DNA of 64,000 nt from Kitasatospora sp. NBC_01287 (GCF_026340565.1 NZ_JAPEPB010000001.1:7538001-7602000), one strand, 5' to 3'. Positions 32,663 to 42,514 are shown, numbered from the stretch's first letter. The notes: a model not told the origin generated them from the letters alone. Numbers and translations: made by a program.

Positions 32663-34423
32663 TCAGTAGCTGTGGAAGCCGCGGCCCGTCTTGCGGCCCA
32701 GGTGGCCCACGCCGACCAGCTGTTCCAGCGGGCGGGCCGGGGCCAGGGCGGGGTCGCGGAAGGCGGTGTGCAGGCTGTGCTGGATCTGCAGGGAGACGTC
32801 CAGGCCGATGGCGTCGAGCAGGGTGAGCGGGCCCATGGGGTAGCCGCAGCCGGCGGTGATGAGGGTGTCGATCTGCTCGGGGGTGGCGCGGTGCTCCTCC
32901 AGGAGGCGGACGGCGGCGTTGAGGTAGGGGAAGAGGAGGGTGTTGACGATGAAGCCGGCCCGGTCGGAGATGGTGACCGGGTGCTTGCCGAGGCGGGCGC
33001 AGAGCTGGTGGGCGGTGGCCAGGGCGTCGTCGGCGGTCAGCACGGTGCCGACCACCTCGACCAGGCGCATCACCGGGGCGGGGTTGAAGAAGTGCAGGCC
33101 GAGCACGGATTCGGGGCGCGAGGTGACCGCCGCGCACTCGACCACCGGGAGGCTGGAGGTGGTGGTGGAGAGCAGGGCGCCCGGGCGGCAGACCTGGTCC
33201 AGGCGGCGGAAGACCTCGCGCTTGACCGGGAGTTCCTCGGCGACCGCCTCGACCACCAGGTCGCAGTCGGCCACGGCCGCGAAGTCCTCGGCGCCGGTGA
33301 GGCGTTCCAGGGCGTCCCGGGCCGCCTCGGCGGTGATCTTGCCGCGCTTGGTGCCGCGCTCCAGCGAGGCGGCCACCCGGTCCAGGGCGGTCTTGGCGCG
33401 CACCTCGGTGCGGGCGACCAGGACGGTGTCGAAGCCGGAGCGGGCGAAGACCTCGGCGATGCCGGTGGCCATGGTGCCCGAGCCGATGATGCCGACCCGC
33501 CGCACCGGGCGGGGCACGACCGCCGTGCCGCCCGGCGCGGTGCCAGGGGCGGTGGAGCCGGTGGCGGTGGCGGCCGGGTAGTGGTGGAAGCCGCGCCCGG
33601 ACTTCACGCCGAGCAGGCCGGCGGTGACCATGTGCTCCAGCAGCGGCGGCGGCAGGAACCGGGCCTCGCCGGTCAGTTCGTGCAGGCCGGTCAGGGTGTC
33701 GAGGACGGTGTCCAGGCCGATCAGGTCGAGCTGGGCGAGCGGGCCCAGCGGCAGGCCGCAGCCCAGGGTCATCGCCGCGTCGATGTCCTCGCGGGAGGCG
33801 TAGCGGCGCTCGTAGAGTCCGATCGCGCCGTTCAGGTAGGTCATCAGCAGGCCGAGCCCGATGAAGCCGGGGCGGTCGCAGCCGACGATCGGGGTGCGGC
33901 CCAGGGCGGTCACCAGTTGCTCGGCGAAGGCGCGCACGGCGGGTTCGGTGACGGGGGTGGTGACCACCTCGATCGCGCCGCCCGCCGGGGCGTGGCCCAC
34001 CGGGTGCAGGCCCACGGTGCGGGGCAGTCGGCCGCCGGCAGCGGCGACCTGGGTCACCGAGCGGGCGGTGGTGGTGGCGAAGACGGTGTCGGGGCCGCAG
34101 AGTTGGTCGGCCCGCCGGAGCAGCTCGGTCTTGAGCTCGAAGCGCTCGGGGACGGCCTCCAGGACGAAGTCGGCCCCGGCGATGGCGTCCAGGTGGGTGC
34201 TGAAGCTGATCCGGATCTGGGCCGACGGGTCGTCGAGTCCCTCCAGGGTGCGGGCCCGGGCCTCCGTCAGCAGCTGGGCGGTGGGCTCGACGGCGATGAC
34301 GGCGGCGCCGGCCCGGGCCAGCGCGCGGGCCAGCGCGGAGCCGACCGTGCCCAGGCCGATGACGGCGGCGGTGCCCAGCGGGAGCGGGGCGGCGGTGCCG
34401 AGGGGGTGTGGGGCTGCGGTCAT
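32663..34423 (-). CDS. Tandem-domain 3-hydroxyacyl-CoA dehydrogenase
   Basis: A 586-residue protein made of two 3-hydroxyacyl-CoA dehydrogenase units. The second half is canonical: NAD site GIIGSGTMATGIAEVFARSG, EAVAEELPVKREVF, the catalytic-His loop LGLHFFNPAPVM and DRAGFIVNTLLFPYLN. The first half keeps the Rossmann fold (VIGLGTVGSALARAL, EAVPERFELK), but its loop reads VGLHPVGHAPAGG, so it may be weakly active or structural. It overlaps the KASIII stop by 4 nt. With KASIII and CCR it would reduce a 3-ketoacyl intermediate on the way to an enoyl-CoA for carboxylation, as in alkylmalonyl-CoA cassettes of other actinomycete PKS clusters. Confidence 0.9.
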   Translation of the reverse strand: MTAAPHPLGTAAPLPLGTAAVIGLGTVGSALARALARAGAAVIAVEPTAQLLTEARARTLEGLDDPSAQIRISFSTHLDAIAGADFVLEAVPERFELKTELLRRADQLCGPDTVFATTTARSVTQVAAAGGRLPRTVGLHPVGHAPAGGAIEVVTTPVTEPAVRAFAEQLVTALGRTPIVGCDRPGFIGLGLLMTYLNGAIGLYERRYASREDIDAAMTLGCGLPLGPLAQLDLIGLDTVLDTLTGLHELTGEARFLPPPLLEHMVTAGLLGVKSGRGFHHYPAATATGSTAPGTAPGGTAVVPRPVRRVGIIGSGTMATGIAEVFARSGFDTVLVARTEVRAKTALDRVAASLERGTKRGKITAEAARDALERLTGAEDFAAVADCDLVVEAVAEELPVKREVFRRLDQVCRPGALLSTTTSSLPVVECAAVTSRPESVLGLHFFNPAPVMRLVEVVGTVLTADDALATAHQLCARLGKHPVTISDRAGFIVNTLLFPYLNAAVRLLEEHRATPEQIDTLITAGCGYPMGPLTLLDAIGLDVSLQIQHSLHTAFRDPALAPARPLEQLVGVGHLGRKTGRGFHSY

Positions 34424-35586
34424 GCCGCGCCGTCCTTTCGGGAGGCCTTCGGGACGTTCGGGTGGGCAGCGCGAGCACTGGTGCCGGCGCGGGCACCGGT
34501 GGTGGCGTGGGCACCGGTGCCCACGTGGGCCTTGCGGGCGGCCGGGGCCGCCTGGGCGTCCCAGCGCAGCAGGGCGGTGCCCACCGTCATGCCGCCCCCG
34601 AAGCCGGCCAGCAGCAGCAGGTCGCGGTCGCGCAGGGCGCCGGCCCGGTGCGCCGTGTCCAGCGCGAGCGGGATGGAGGCGGCGCTGGTGTTGCCGTGCT
34701 CGGCGACGTTCAGGTGGATGTGGGCCAGGCTCAGGCCCAGGTCCGGCAGGATCTCACCCAGCAGCACGCCGTTGGCCTGGTGCGGCACGAAGTGGTCGAC
34801 CGCGGAGGGGTGCAGGCCGTGCCGGTCGAGGATCCGGTCCACGGCGCGCGGCAGTTCGGCGGCCACGAAGTCGCGCACCGCCCGCCCGGACATGCTGAAC
34901 CAGTGCTGCCCCTCGGCGAGGGTCTTCTCGGAGGCGGGCAGCCGGCTGCCGCCGGCCTCGACCCGGATCAGCTCGTGCTGGTCGCCGTGGCTTCTCAGGT
35001 CGGTGCCGATCAGGCCCAGCCCGGCGCGGACCGGGCCGAGCACCACGGCGCCGGCGCCGTCGCCGAAGAGCACGGCGGTGCGGCGGTCGGTGCGGTCGAT
35101 GATCCGCGAGTAGGTGTCGGCGCCGATCACCAGGGCGTGGCCGCGCACCGTGCCGTCCGGCTCCGGCAGCAGCCGGGCCGCGGTGGCCAGTGCGAAGACG
35201 AAGCCGCTGCAGACCGCGTTGAGGTCGAAGGCGGCGGCGCCGGTGGCACCGAGGCGGTGCTGCACCAGGCAGGCGGTGGCGGGCTGCGGGTGGTCGGGGG
35301 TGGAGGTGGCGACCACGATCAGCGAGAGCTGCTCGGCGCTGATCCCGGCGTGGGCCAGCGCGGCCCTGGCGGCCTCCAGCGCGAGGTCGGAGGTGGCCTC
35401 GGACTCGGCGGCGTAACGCCGTTCGCGGATCCCGGTCTTGCGCAGGATCCACTCCTCGGTGACGCCGGCGCGCTCCGCCACCACCCGGTTGGAGACCGCG
35501 TCGGCGGGCAGGTAGGAGCCGGTGCCGAGGATGCCGACCGCGCGGGAGGCGCCGTCGCCCCCGGCTGCCCCGGCCGCCCCGGTCAC
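34420..35586 (-). CDS. Beta-ketoacyl-ACP synthase III (KASIII/FabH-like)
   Basis: A 388-residue thiolase-fold enzyme. The active-site Cys is C126 in DLNAVCSGFVFALATAARL, the His is in HFVPHQANG and the Asn in EHGNTSAASIP. It starts at GTG 35586, overlapping the ccr stop (GTGA), and has about 45 extra C-terminal residues rich in Ala, Gly and Arg. It would condense an acyl-CoA starter with malonyl-ACP or malonyl-CoA to make the 3-ketoacyl precursor of the extender unit. The acyl chain length cannot be read from the sequence. Confidence 0.92.
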   Translation of the reverse strand: MTGAAGAAGGDGASRAVGILGTGSYLPADAVSNRVVAERAGVTEEWILRKTGIRERRYAAESEATSDLALEAARAALAHAGISAEQLSLIVVATSTPDHPQPATACLVQHRLGATGAAAFDLNAVCSGFVFALATAARLLPEPDGTVRGHALVIGADTYSRIIDRTDRRTAVLFGDGAGAVVLGPVRAGLGLIGTDLRSHGDQHELIRVEAGGSRLPASEKTLAEGQHWFSMSGRAVRDFVAAELPRAVDRILDRHGLHPSAVDHFVPHQANGVLLGEILPDLGLSLAHIHLNVAEHGNTSAASIPLALDTAHRAGALRDRDLLLLAGFGGGMTVGTALLRWDAQAAPAARKAHVGTGAHATTGARAGTSARAAHPNVPKASRKDGAA

Positions 35587-36941
35587 GACGGCTCCGCGGG
35601 CTGCTCCGCGGTCCGGAAGCGGTTGATGGCCGGCAGGTGGCGCTCGCGCAGCTCGGGGTCGTCCACGCCCAGGCCCTCGCGCGGCACCAGGGCGAGCACG
35701 CCGACCTTGCCGCTGTGCCGGTTCAGCTGCACCTCGCGGGCGGCCGCGCCGGTCTGCTCCAGCGGGAAGACGGCCGACAGGGTGGGGTGGATCTTGCCCT
35801 TGGCGATCAGGCGGTTGGCCTCCCAGGCCTCGCGGTAGTTGGCGAAGTGCGAGCCGACGATCCGCTTGAGCGACATCCACAGGTAGCGGTTGTCGTACTG
35901 GTGCATGTAGCCCGAGGTGGAGGCGCAGGTGACGATGGTGCCGCCCTTGCGGGTCACGTAGACGCTGGCGCCGAAGGTCTCGCGGCCGGGGTGCTCGAAG
36001 ACGATGTCCACGTCCTCGCCGCCGGTCAGCTCGCGGATCCGCCCGCCCAGGCGCTTCCACTCGCGCGGGTCCTGGGTGCGCTCGTCCCGCCAGAACTTGT
36101 AGCCCTCGGCGCCGCGGTCGATGATCGCCTCGGCGCCCATCTTCCGGCAGATCTCGGCCTTCTGCGGGCTGGAGACCACGCAGATCGGGGTGGCGCCGCC
36201 GGCCAGCGCGTACTGGGTGGCGTAGGAGCCCAGGCCCCCGCTGGCGCCCCAGATCAGCACGTTGTCGCCCTGCTTCATCCCCGCGCCGTTGCGGGAGACC
36301 AGCTGGCGGTAGGCGGTGGAGTTGACCAGTCCCGAGCAGGCGGCCTCCTCCCAGGTCAGGTGGGCGGGCTTGGGCATCAGCTGGTTGGCCTTCACCAGCG
36401 AGAGTTCGGCCAGGCCGCCGAAGTTGGTCTCGAAGCCCCAGATCCGCTGCTCCGGGTCCATCATCGTGTCGTCGTGGCCGTCGGGGCTCTCCAACTCGAC
36501 CGAGAGGCAGTGCGCGACCACCTTGTCGCCCGGCTTCCAGCGCCGCACGCCGGGCCCGGTGCGCAGCACCACGCCCGCGAGGTCCGAGCCGACCACGTGG
36601 TAGGGCAGGTCGTGCCGGGCGCCGGACGGGCCGGAGCGGCCGTAGCGCTCCAGGAAGCCGAAGGTGGAGACCGGCTCGAAGATCGAGGACCAGACGGTGT
36701 TGTAGTTCACCGCGCTGGCCATCACCGCCACCAGCACCTCGCCGGCCTCCGGCTCGGGCGTGGGCACCTCCTGCAGGTGCAGGGCTTTCGAGGGGTCCTT
36801 GTCCGCGCTCGCCATCCCCTCGAACATGTCGGCCTCCTCCTTGCGCAGGACGGCCGCGCGGTAGGACTCGGGCACCGCGAGGGCGGCGAAGTCCTTGGCG
36901 TCGGCGTCCGCGGCGAGGGCGGCGCTGATGATCTCTTGCAT
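35583..36941 (-). CDS. ccr: Crotonyl-CoA carboxylase/reductase
   Basis: A 452-residue medium-chain dehydrogenase that reduces 2-enoyl-CoA with NADPH and captures CO2 to give alkylmalonyl-CoA. It has the CCR hallmarks PYHVVGSDLAGVVLRTGPGV, GFETNFGGLAE, LIWGASGGLGSYATQYAL, FEHPGRETFGASV and SHFANYREAWEANRL. The sequence is close to ethylmalonyl-type enzymes, but I cannot deduce chain length. It is the first gene of the ccr-KASIII-dehydrogenase operon. The ATG 36941 follows GAAGGGG. It is the key source of an unusual extender unit for the adjacent PKS. Confidence 0.97.
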   Translation of the reverse strand: MQEIISAALAADADAKDFAALAVPESYRAAVLRKEEADMFEGMASADKDPSKALHLQEVPTPEPEAGEVLVAVMASAVNYNTVWSSIFEPVSTFGFLERYGRSGPSGARHDLPYHVVGSDLAGVVLRTGPGVRRWKPGDKVVAHCLSVELESPDGHDDTMMDPEQRIWGFETNFGGLAELSLVKANQLMPKPAHLTWEEAACSGLVNSTAYRQLVSRNGAGMKQGDNVLIWGASGGLGSYATQYALAGGATPICVVSSPQKAEICRKMGAEAIIDRGAEGYKFWRDERTQDPREWKRLGGRIRELTGGEDVDIVFEHPGRETFGASVYVTRKGGTIVTCASTSGYMHQYDNRYLWMSLKRIVGSHFANYREAWEANRLIAKGKIHPTLSAVFPLEQTGAAAREVQLNRHSGKVGVLALVPREGLGVDDPELRERHLPAINRFRTAEQPAEPS

Positions 36942-37011
36942 GGGACCCCTTCGAGTCGGGCAGGCAGACCGGAGTGCGTGCGGACAGACCGGTGTGGGTC
37001 AGGGCCCCTGC

Positions 37012-37075
37012 GGGTCGGAGCCGGCTCGGGTCGGAGCCGGTTCAGGGCGGAGCCGGTGCGGGGCGGGTGTGGTGC
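37012..37075. repeat. GGTCGGAGCCGG direct repeats upstream of ccr
   Basis: Imperfect direct repeats of GGTCGGAGCCGG occur three times within 37012-37075. This is the 180-nt gap between the ccr start and the methyltransferase stop, both minus strand. The ccr promoter must also lie in this gap. Confidence 0.6.
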
Positions 37076-37121
37076 GGGGCAGGGCGGGCGCGGCGCCGGC
37101 CGGAGCGGGCGCGGGCGCGGG

Positions 37122-38615
37122 TCAGGAGGCGTCGAGGACCAGGACGGCCGGCACCAGGTGCGCCGGCAACACGGCGGCCAGCTTGCCGCGCAGCGCGGTG
37201 AGCAGCGCGGCGGAAGCGGCGTTGCGGGCCGGGTCGTTGCCGTAGGCGGTGAAGGGCAGCTCCAGCGAGCCGCTGGGCAGGTAGGGCACCGCCGCGGCCG
37301 GGTCCGCGTCGCGCACCAGGACCACGTCGACCTCGTCCGGCGCGCCGGAGGCGGACCAGGTGACGGCGGCCCGGTAGCCGAGTTCCTCGGCCAGGCGGTA
37401 GAAGTCCTCGGGGTCGGCGCCGGTAGGCTCGGTGGGCTCCAGCTCGGCCACCACCTGCTCCAGCGGCGCCAGTTGCTCCAGCAGCCGGGCGGCGGCGCTC
37501 TCGTGGCGGACCCGCAGGTTCGGCACCGACACCAGCCGCAGGGCGGCCGGGCGGTCCTCGGTGAGCCGCTTGCGCAGGTCCTCGGCGCCGGTGAAGTCCA
37601 ATTGCTCGGCGTCGTCGAGCTCCAGGGCCGGGGCGGGGGAGCGGTAGAGCACGGCGTCGTAGCGGTGGCGGCTCAGCTCGTTGTGGTGGGCGGCCCGCTT
37701 GACCTGGATCTCCAGCGCCCCGGCCAGCGGGCTCTGCCGCCGCACGGCGGCGAAGAAGTCGGGGTCGATCAGCAGTTCGCGTTCGTCCTGGCTGCTCTGC
37801 CGCACCGCCGCCAGCGCCTGCTCCGGCTCGCCGAGCCCGAGCAGGCCGCGTCCGGCGATGGCGGTGCGGAAGCTGGGCAGCAGCCGCAGGTTGCGGATGT
37901 CGCCGGCGAAGACCGCGCCGCCGGGGCGCAGGTGGCGCAGCGCGCCGGTGATGACCTCGGCCAGGTAGTCGGCGTTCGGGAAGTACTGGATCACCGAGTT
38001 GATCACCACCAGGTCGTAGTGGTCCTCGGCCAGGCCGGTGAAGTCGTTGGCCTCCCGGACCAGGAACTCGACCCGGTCGGCGAGCCCGGCCCCGGCCCCG
38101 GCCCCGGCGCCGTCGGCGGGCAGCGCGGCCAGCTGGCCGGTGAGCGAGGCCACCACGGTGGGGGAGAAGTCGGTGGCGGTGTACTGCTCGCAGTGCGGGG
38201 CCAGATGGGCCATCAGCAGGCCGGTGCCGACACCGATCTCCAGGATCCGGCGCGGGCGGTGCGCCAGGATCCGGGCGATGGTGGCGTCGCGCCACTCCCG
38301 CATCTCGTCCAGCGGGATCGGCAAGCTGGAGTAACTGCTGTGCCAGCCGACGAAGTTGTCGCCGAAGCCGCCGGAGGCGGGCAGCTCGCCGTAGACCCAC
38401 TCGTAGATCTGCTGCCACTCGTCGACCCGCTGCTGCTCCACCTCCGGCTCGCGCTCGGCCTCGGGCTGCTCGGCGAGGGTGAGATGGGCGGTCAGCCGCG
38501 GCTCGCCCGCCGGGGTGAACTCGCTCGCCACCCGCGCGCGCAGTACCTGGGGGAGTGCGGTCAGGGCCTGCGCGACCTGGTCGAGGTCGGCCTGGTCGAA
38601 GGGTGCGGTGGGCAT
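37122..38615 (-). CDS. Free-standing methyltransferase derived from an NRPS A-MT domain
   Basis: A 497-residue protein. Residues about 10-75 resemble the region just before an inserted methyltransferase in NRPS adenylation domains (RVASEFTPAGEPRLTAHLTL, then VDEWQQIYEWVYGEL). The SAM site is ILEIGVGTG (124-132). NSVIQYFP (206-213) is the classic NRPS N-methyltransferase motif. The last 45 residues (FTAYGNDPARNAA, LRGKLAAVLPAHLVPAVLVL) match the adenylation-domain tail just before the A10 Lys motif, which is absent. So it looks like an A8-MT-A9 piece without adenylation function. It probably methylates a PKS-derived amine, hydroxyl or carbon; the target is unknown. Start ATG 38615. Confidence 0.8.
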   Translation of the reverse strand: MPTAPFDQADLDQVAQALTALPQVLRARVASEFTPAGEPRLTAHLTLAEQPEAEREPEVEQQRVDEWQQIYEWVYGELPASGGFGDNFVGWHSSYSSLPIPLDEMREWRDATIARILAHRPRRILEIGVGTGLLMAHLAPHCEQYTATDFSPTVVASLTGQLAALPADGAGAGAGAGLADRVEFLVREANDFTGLAEDHYDLVVINSVIQYFPNADYLAEVITGALRHLRPGGAVFAGDIRNLRLLPSFRTAIAGRGLLGLGEPEQALAAVRQSSQDERELLIDPDFFAAVRRQSPLAGALEIQVKRAAHHNELSRHRYDAVLYRSPAPALELDDAEQLDFTGAEDLRKRLTEDRPAALRLVSVPNLRVRHESAAARLLEQLAPLEQVVAELEPTEPTGADPEDFYRLAEELGYRAAVTWSASGAPDEVDVVLVRDADPAAAVPYLPSGSLELPFTAYGNDPARNAASAALLTALRGKLAAVLPAHLVPAVLVLDAS

Positions 38616-38752
38616 CTGGGGGCTCTCCTGCTCTGCGGATTGCTCTGGGATTGCTCTGCGGACGGCGCTGGCGGTGCCGGCGGTGCGCCGCGGATCGCGT
38701 CGGCGGGCGCGCCGCGGGCGTGCTGCGGGCGTGCTGCGAGACGGGGCGGGGC

Positions 38753-39658
38753 TCAGCCGAGCAGGTCGGCGACGGCGCGGGCGACCTCGGGATGGCCCAG
38801 CAGGCCGGTGTGCTCGACGTCGAAGCGCAGCTCCCGCGGGGCCTGGAGGAAGCCCGCGGGCAGGTCGTTGGCGCGGATCGTGGTGACCCCGCTCAGGTCG
38901 GGGGAGACGCTCAGCTCGCTCGCGGCGACCACGTAGTGCAGGTAGCTGCGGAACCAGGCCACCAACTCCTCGGCCCGGTCGGCGCCGAGGCCCAGCTTGG
39001 CGAAGGCGGCCTGGCCGGCCGCCTGGTAGATCCGCAGGAACTCCTCGGTCAGCGGCAGCAGTTCGGGCGTCCGTTCGGTGGCCGCCGCGGCCTCGGCGCG
39101 GGCCTGCTCGACCGCCTCGGCGCCGAGCACCGCGGCCAGCGAGTCGATCACCCGGTGGAAGCCGTAGCGCAGCACGGTGGGGCCGGTGATCGCGGTCGGG
39201 TCGAAGAGGACCACCGCGGGCCTGGCCTGCCAGCGGCCGATCCGCTCGGCGAGGGCCAGTGCGAAGACGCTGGAGGCGCAGTAGCCGAAGACGGCCGCCA
39301 CCCGCGGGCCGGCCGCGCGCAACTGGCCGCTCCAGCGCTCCAGGTAGTCCTCACCGGTCAGCTCCCGCTCCTCGCCGGGGGCCGGCACCAGGGTCTCCCA
39401 GAGCGCCAGGTCGGTGCCCAACTGCGGTACCAGCTGGCCGAACCCGGCGTCGGGGCGGCCGGTGGCGGCGAAGTCGACGGCCAGGATGACGCCCTGCTCG
39501 GCCGACTGCTCGGCCGACTGGTCGGTGCCGGTGCCGGTGCCGGTGCCGGTTTCGCTGCCGCTGCCGCTGCCGCTGCCGCTGCCGCGGTCGGTGGTCCTGG
39601 CCGGTCCCGAGGTCCGCCAGGCCGGGGATTCGGCCGTGGTCCGCTGCGCTTCGGCCAT
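38753..39658 (-). CDS. Thioesterase-like alpha/beta hydrolase
   Basis: A 301-residue protein. The nucleophile elbow is VFGYCASSVFALALAERIG with C125, in place of the usual Ser. A candidate His lies near the C-terminus (VEHTGLLGHPE, about residues 283-289). The layout resembles type II thioesterases and TE domains, but the sequence is divergent and no clear acid is assigned. Residues about 25-43 are a Ser-Gly/Gly-Thr repeat coded by microsatellites. ATG 39658 follows AGAGGACC. It could edit or release PKS intermediates. Its divergent orientation from the ABC exporter ties it to the cluster. Confidence 0.6.
   Translation of the reverse strand: MAEAQRTTAESPAWRTSGPARTTDRGSGSGSGSGSETGTGTGTGTDQSAEQSAEQGVILAVDFAATGRPDAGFGQLVPQLGTDLALWETLVPAPGEERELTGEDYLERWSGQLRAAGPRVAAVFGYCASSVFALALAERIGRWQARPAVVLFDPTAITGPTVLRYGFHRVIDSLAAVLGAEAVEQARAEAAAATERTPELLPLTEEFLRIYQAAGQAAFAKLGLGADRAEELVAWFRSYLHYVVAASELSVSPDLSGVTTIRANDLPAGFLQAPRELRFDVEHTGLLGHPEVARAVADLLG
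39527..39585. repeat. GGTGCC and GCTGCC microsatellites in the TE-like gene
   Basis: Consecutive hexamer runs (GGTGCC x4-5, then GCTGCC x4-5) encode the Gly-Thr and Ser-Gly linker of the thioesterase-like protein. Confidence 0.85.
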
Positions 39659-39679
39659 GGTCCTCTGCTTCCTGACGGG

Positions 39680-39711
39680 GGTTACGTGATGGGTTCGCGG
39701 GTAACGTAACC
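39680..39711. promoter_or_regulatory. GGTTACGT/ACGTAACC inverted repeat
   Basis: Inverted repeat with 8-bp perfect arms and a 16-nt spacer, 22 nt upstream of the TE-like start on the minus strand. It is in the 369-nt region shared with the ABC exporter and is a candidate operator. Confidence 0.5.
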
Positions 39712-39743
39712 GCGCCCGTCGATCGGCCCACACCCCTGGAGAA

Positions 39744-39820
39744 CCCCCTAAACCCCGCGCCCCCGGTCGTTGGTGTCCGATGCGCCCCCTCCCGGTACCC
39801 CTGATCCGAAGTTAGGGGGG
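39744..39820. promoter_or_regulatory. TTAGGGG-type elements in the TE/ABC divergent region
   Basis: CCCCCTAAACCCC (39744-39756; reads TTTAGGGGG on the minus strand) and TTAGGGGGG (39812-39820) form a widely spaced inverted pair. Similar CTAGGGGAT elements occur upstream of the PKS genes (44253 and 44300). Confidence 0.45.
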
Positions 39821-40027
39821 TCGGCCCGCCGATCGGCGGGTGGCAACCCACTGTGAGCAGGCTATACATGGAGCGTAAAGTGCCTGCGCGTGTGGGGGCG
39901 GAGCTGCTCTGATGGGGCCCGCCCTACCAGAACATTGACTGACATGCACATGCTGGGAGGAGTTCGTGGCCAGGCCCGGGTTCTCGTCCACTGGCACACG
40001 ACCCCTTCGTGATCTGGAGATCGGCCC

Positions 40028-40848
<821 letters not shown>

Positions 40849-40864
<16 letters not shown>

Positions 40865-42399
40865 TCGAGATGCGCACGGTGATCATGCGCAAGCAGGCCC
40901 AGGGCAAGCGCATCTGGGGCACGCTCGCGATGGTCCTCTTCATCACCTTCCTCGCCTTCGGCTCGTTCAGCGCGGGCCTGGTGCACTACGCCCGTCCCGG
41001 GGCGGGGGCCGACGTGCTGGCCACGCTCAGCTTCGGCTGGCTGCTCGGCTGGGTCACCGGACCGGTGCTGGCGGGTGACGACAGCACGCTGCGCCTGGAC
41101 TACTTCAAGCTGCTGCCGATCCCGGCCCGCAAGCTGGCCAACGCGATGCTCGGCGCCGCCTTCGCCAACGTCTCGCTGGTCTTCAGCCTGCTCGCCTTCG
41201 CCGGCCTGATCGCCTACGGTGCCCAGTCGGGCGCGGCGGCCGCGCTGGTCGGGGTGGCCGCGGTGCTGCTGCAGCTGGCGCTCGCGGTGGTCGCCTCCAC
41301 GGTGGCGATCGGCGTGATGGGCCCGACCATCTCCTCCCGGCGCGGGCGCGACTTCGGCTCGATGCTGGTCGCCCTCGTCATCACCGGCCTGTCGCTGGCC
41401 TCCGCGGTGGTGCCGCTGATCGCCAAGAAGCTGACCAGCGGCAACTCCCCGGTCCTCGCGCACACCGTGCGGCTGCTGCCCTCGGGGTGGGGCGCGGTGG
41501 CGGTGGACGCGGCCGGGCGCTCCGACTGGGCCGTGGTCGCGCTCTCGCTCGGCGGCCTGGTGCTGCTGATCGGCGCCCTGGTGCTGGTGTGGCCGCCGCT
41601 GCTGCGGCGCCGGCTCACCCTCTCGGTGAAGGGCAAGTCCACCAAGGCCCCGCGCAGTTCCCGCAAGGCGGGCAAGCCGATCCTGCCGTCCACCCCGCTC
41701 GGCGCGGTGATCGGCAAGGAACTGCGGCTCTACTCGCGCTCGATGCTGCGCAGCCTGCAGCTGATGATCGCCTTCCTGGTGGGCGTGCTGGCCTGCGTGA
41801 TCCCCTCGCTCGGTGGCACCACGATCATGCTGCCCTTCGCGGGGCTGCTCTTCACCGTGATCGCGGCGGCCTGCTTCACCAACCTCTACGGCGACGACGG
41901 CTCCGCGCTCTGGCTCACCCTGGTGACGCCGCGGGTCGAGCGGGCGGACGTGCGCGGGCGGCAGTGGGCCTGGTTCCTGGTGGTCGGCCCGGTCGGGCTG
42001 CTGCTGACCGTGGTGCTCACCGCGATCAGCGGGCAGCACTGGGCCTGGCCGTGGGTGCTGGCCGCGGAGCCGGCGCTGGTCGCCGGTGCCACCGGTGTGC
42101 TGGTGCTGGTCTCGGTGCTGACCATGTTCCCGCTCTCGGCGGACGGCGGGCCCACCCCGCCGCGGCAGGTCAAGGTCAACCTGATGCTGATCGCCCTGCC
42201 GGTGATCACGCTGCTGCCCGCCGCCGCGCTGCTGATCGCCGGTACGGCGGCCGGGGTCGGGGCGCTGGAGTGGCTGGCGGTGCCGGTGGGCATCGGCTGG
42301 GGCGCGCTGCTCTGCTGGTGGCTGGGCCGGGTGGCGCAGCAGCGGCTGGAGACCCGCGGGCCCGAGCTCTTCTCGCTGGTGCGCAGGCCGGCCACCTGA
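40849..42399 (+). CDS. ABC transporter permease
   Basis: A 516-residue membrane protein with about 12 hydrophobic segments in two halves, separated by a basic cytoplasmic loop (LTLSVKGKSTKAPRSSRKAG). It is coupled to the ATPase gene by a 16-nt overlap. It is an ABC-2-like export permease of unusual length; the substrate is probably the cluster product, by context only. Confidence 0.88.
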
Positions 42400-42413
42400 G
42401 CCGGCCCGCACGC

Positions 42414-42469
42414 CGCACCTCGTACGCACCTCGTACGCACCTCGTGCGCACCTTGCACGCACCTTGCAC
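42414..42469. repeat. 11-bp tandem repeat, about five copies
   Basis: Five consecutive imperfect copies of CGCACCTCGTA/CGCACCTTGCA lie between the permease stop and the perfect hairpin. No coding frame runs through them. Confidence 0.85.
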
Positions 42470-42514
42470 GGCGAAGGCGCCGGTCCCCTCGCGGGGGCCG
42501 GCGCCTTCGCCGTG
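42467..42514. terminator. Perfect 17-bp hairpin between ABC permease and FAD oxidase
   Basis: CACGGCGAAGGCGCCGG and CCGGCGCCTTCGCCGTG pair without mismatch, with a smaller CCCC/GGGG stem inside the loop. Lying between convergent genes, it is a bidirectional terminator. Confidence 0.9.
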
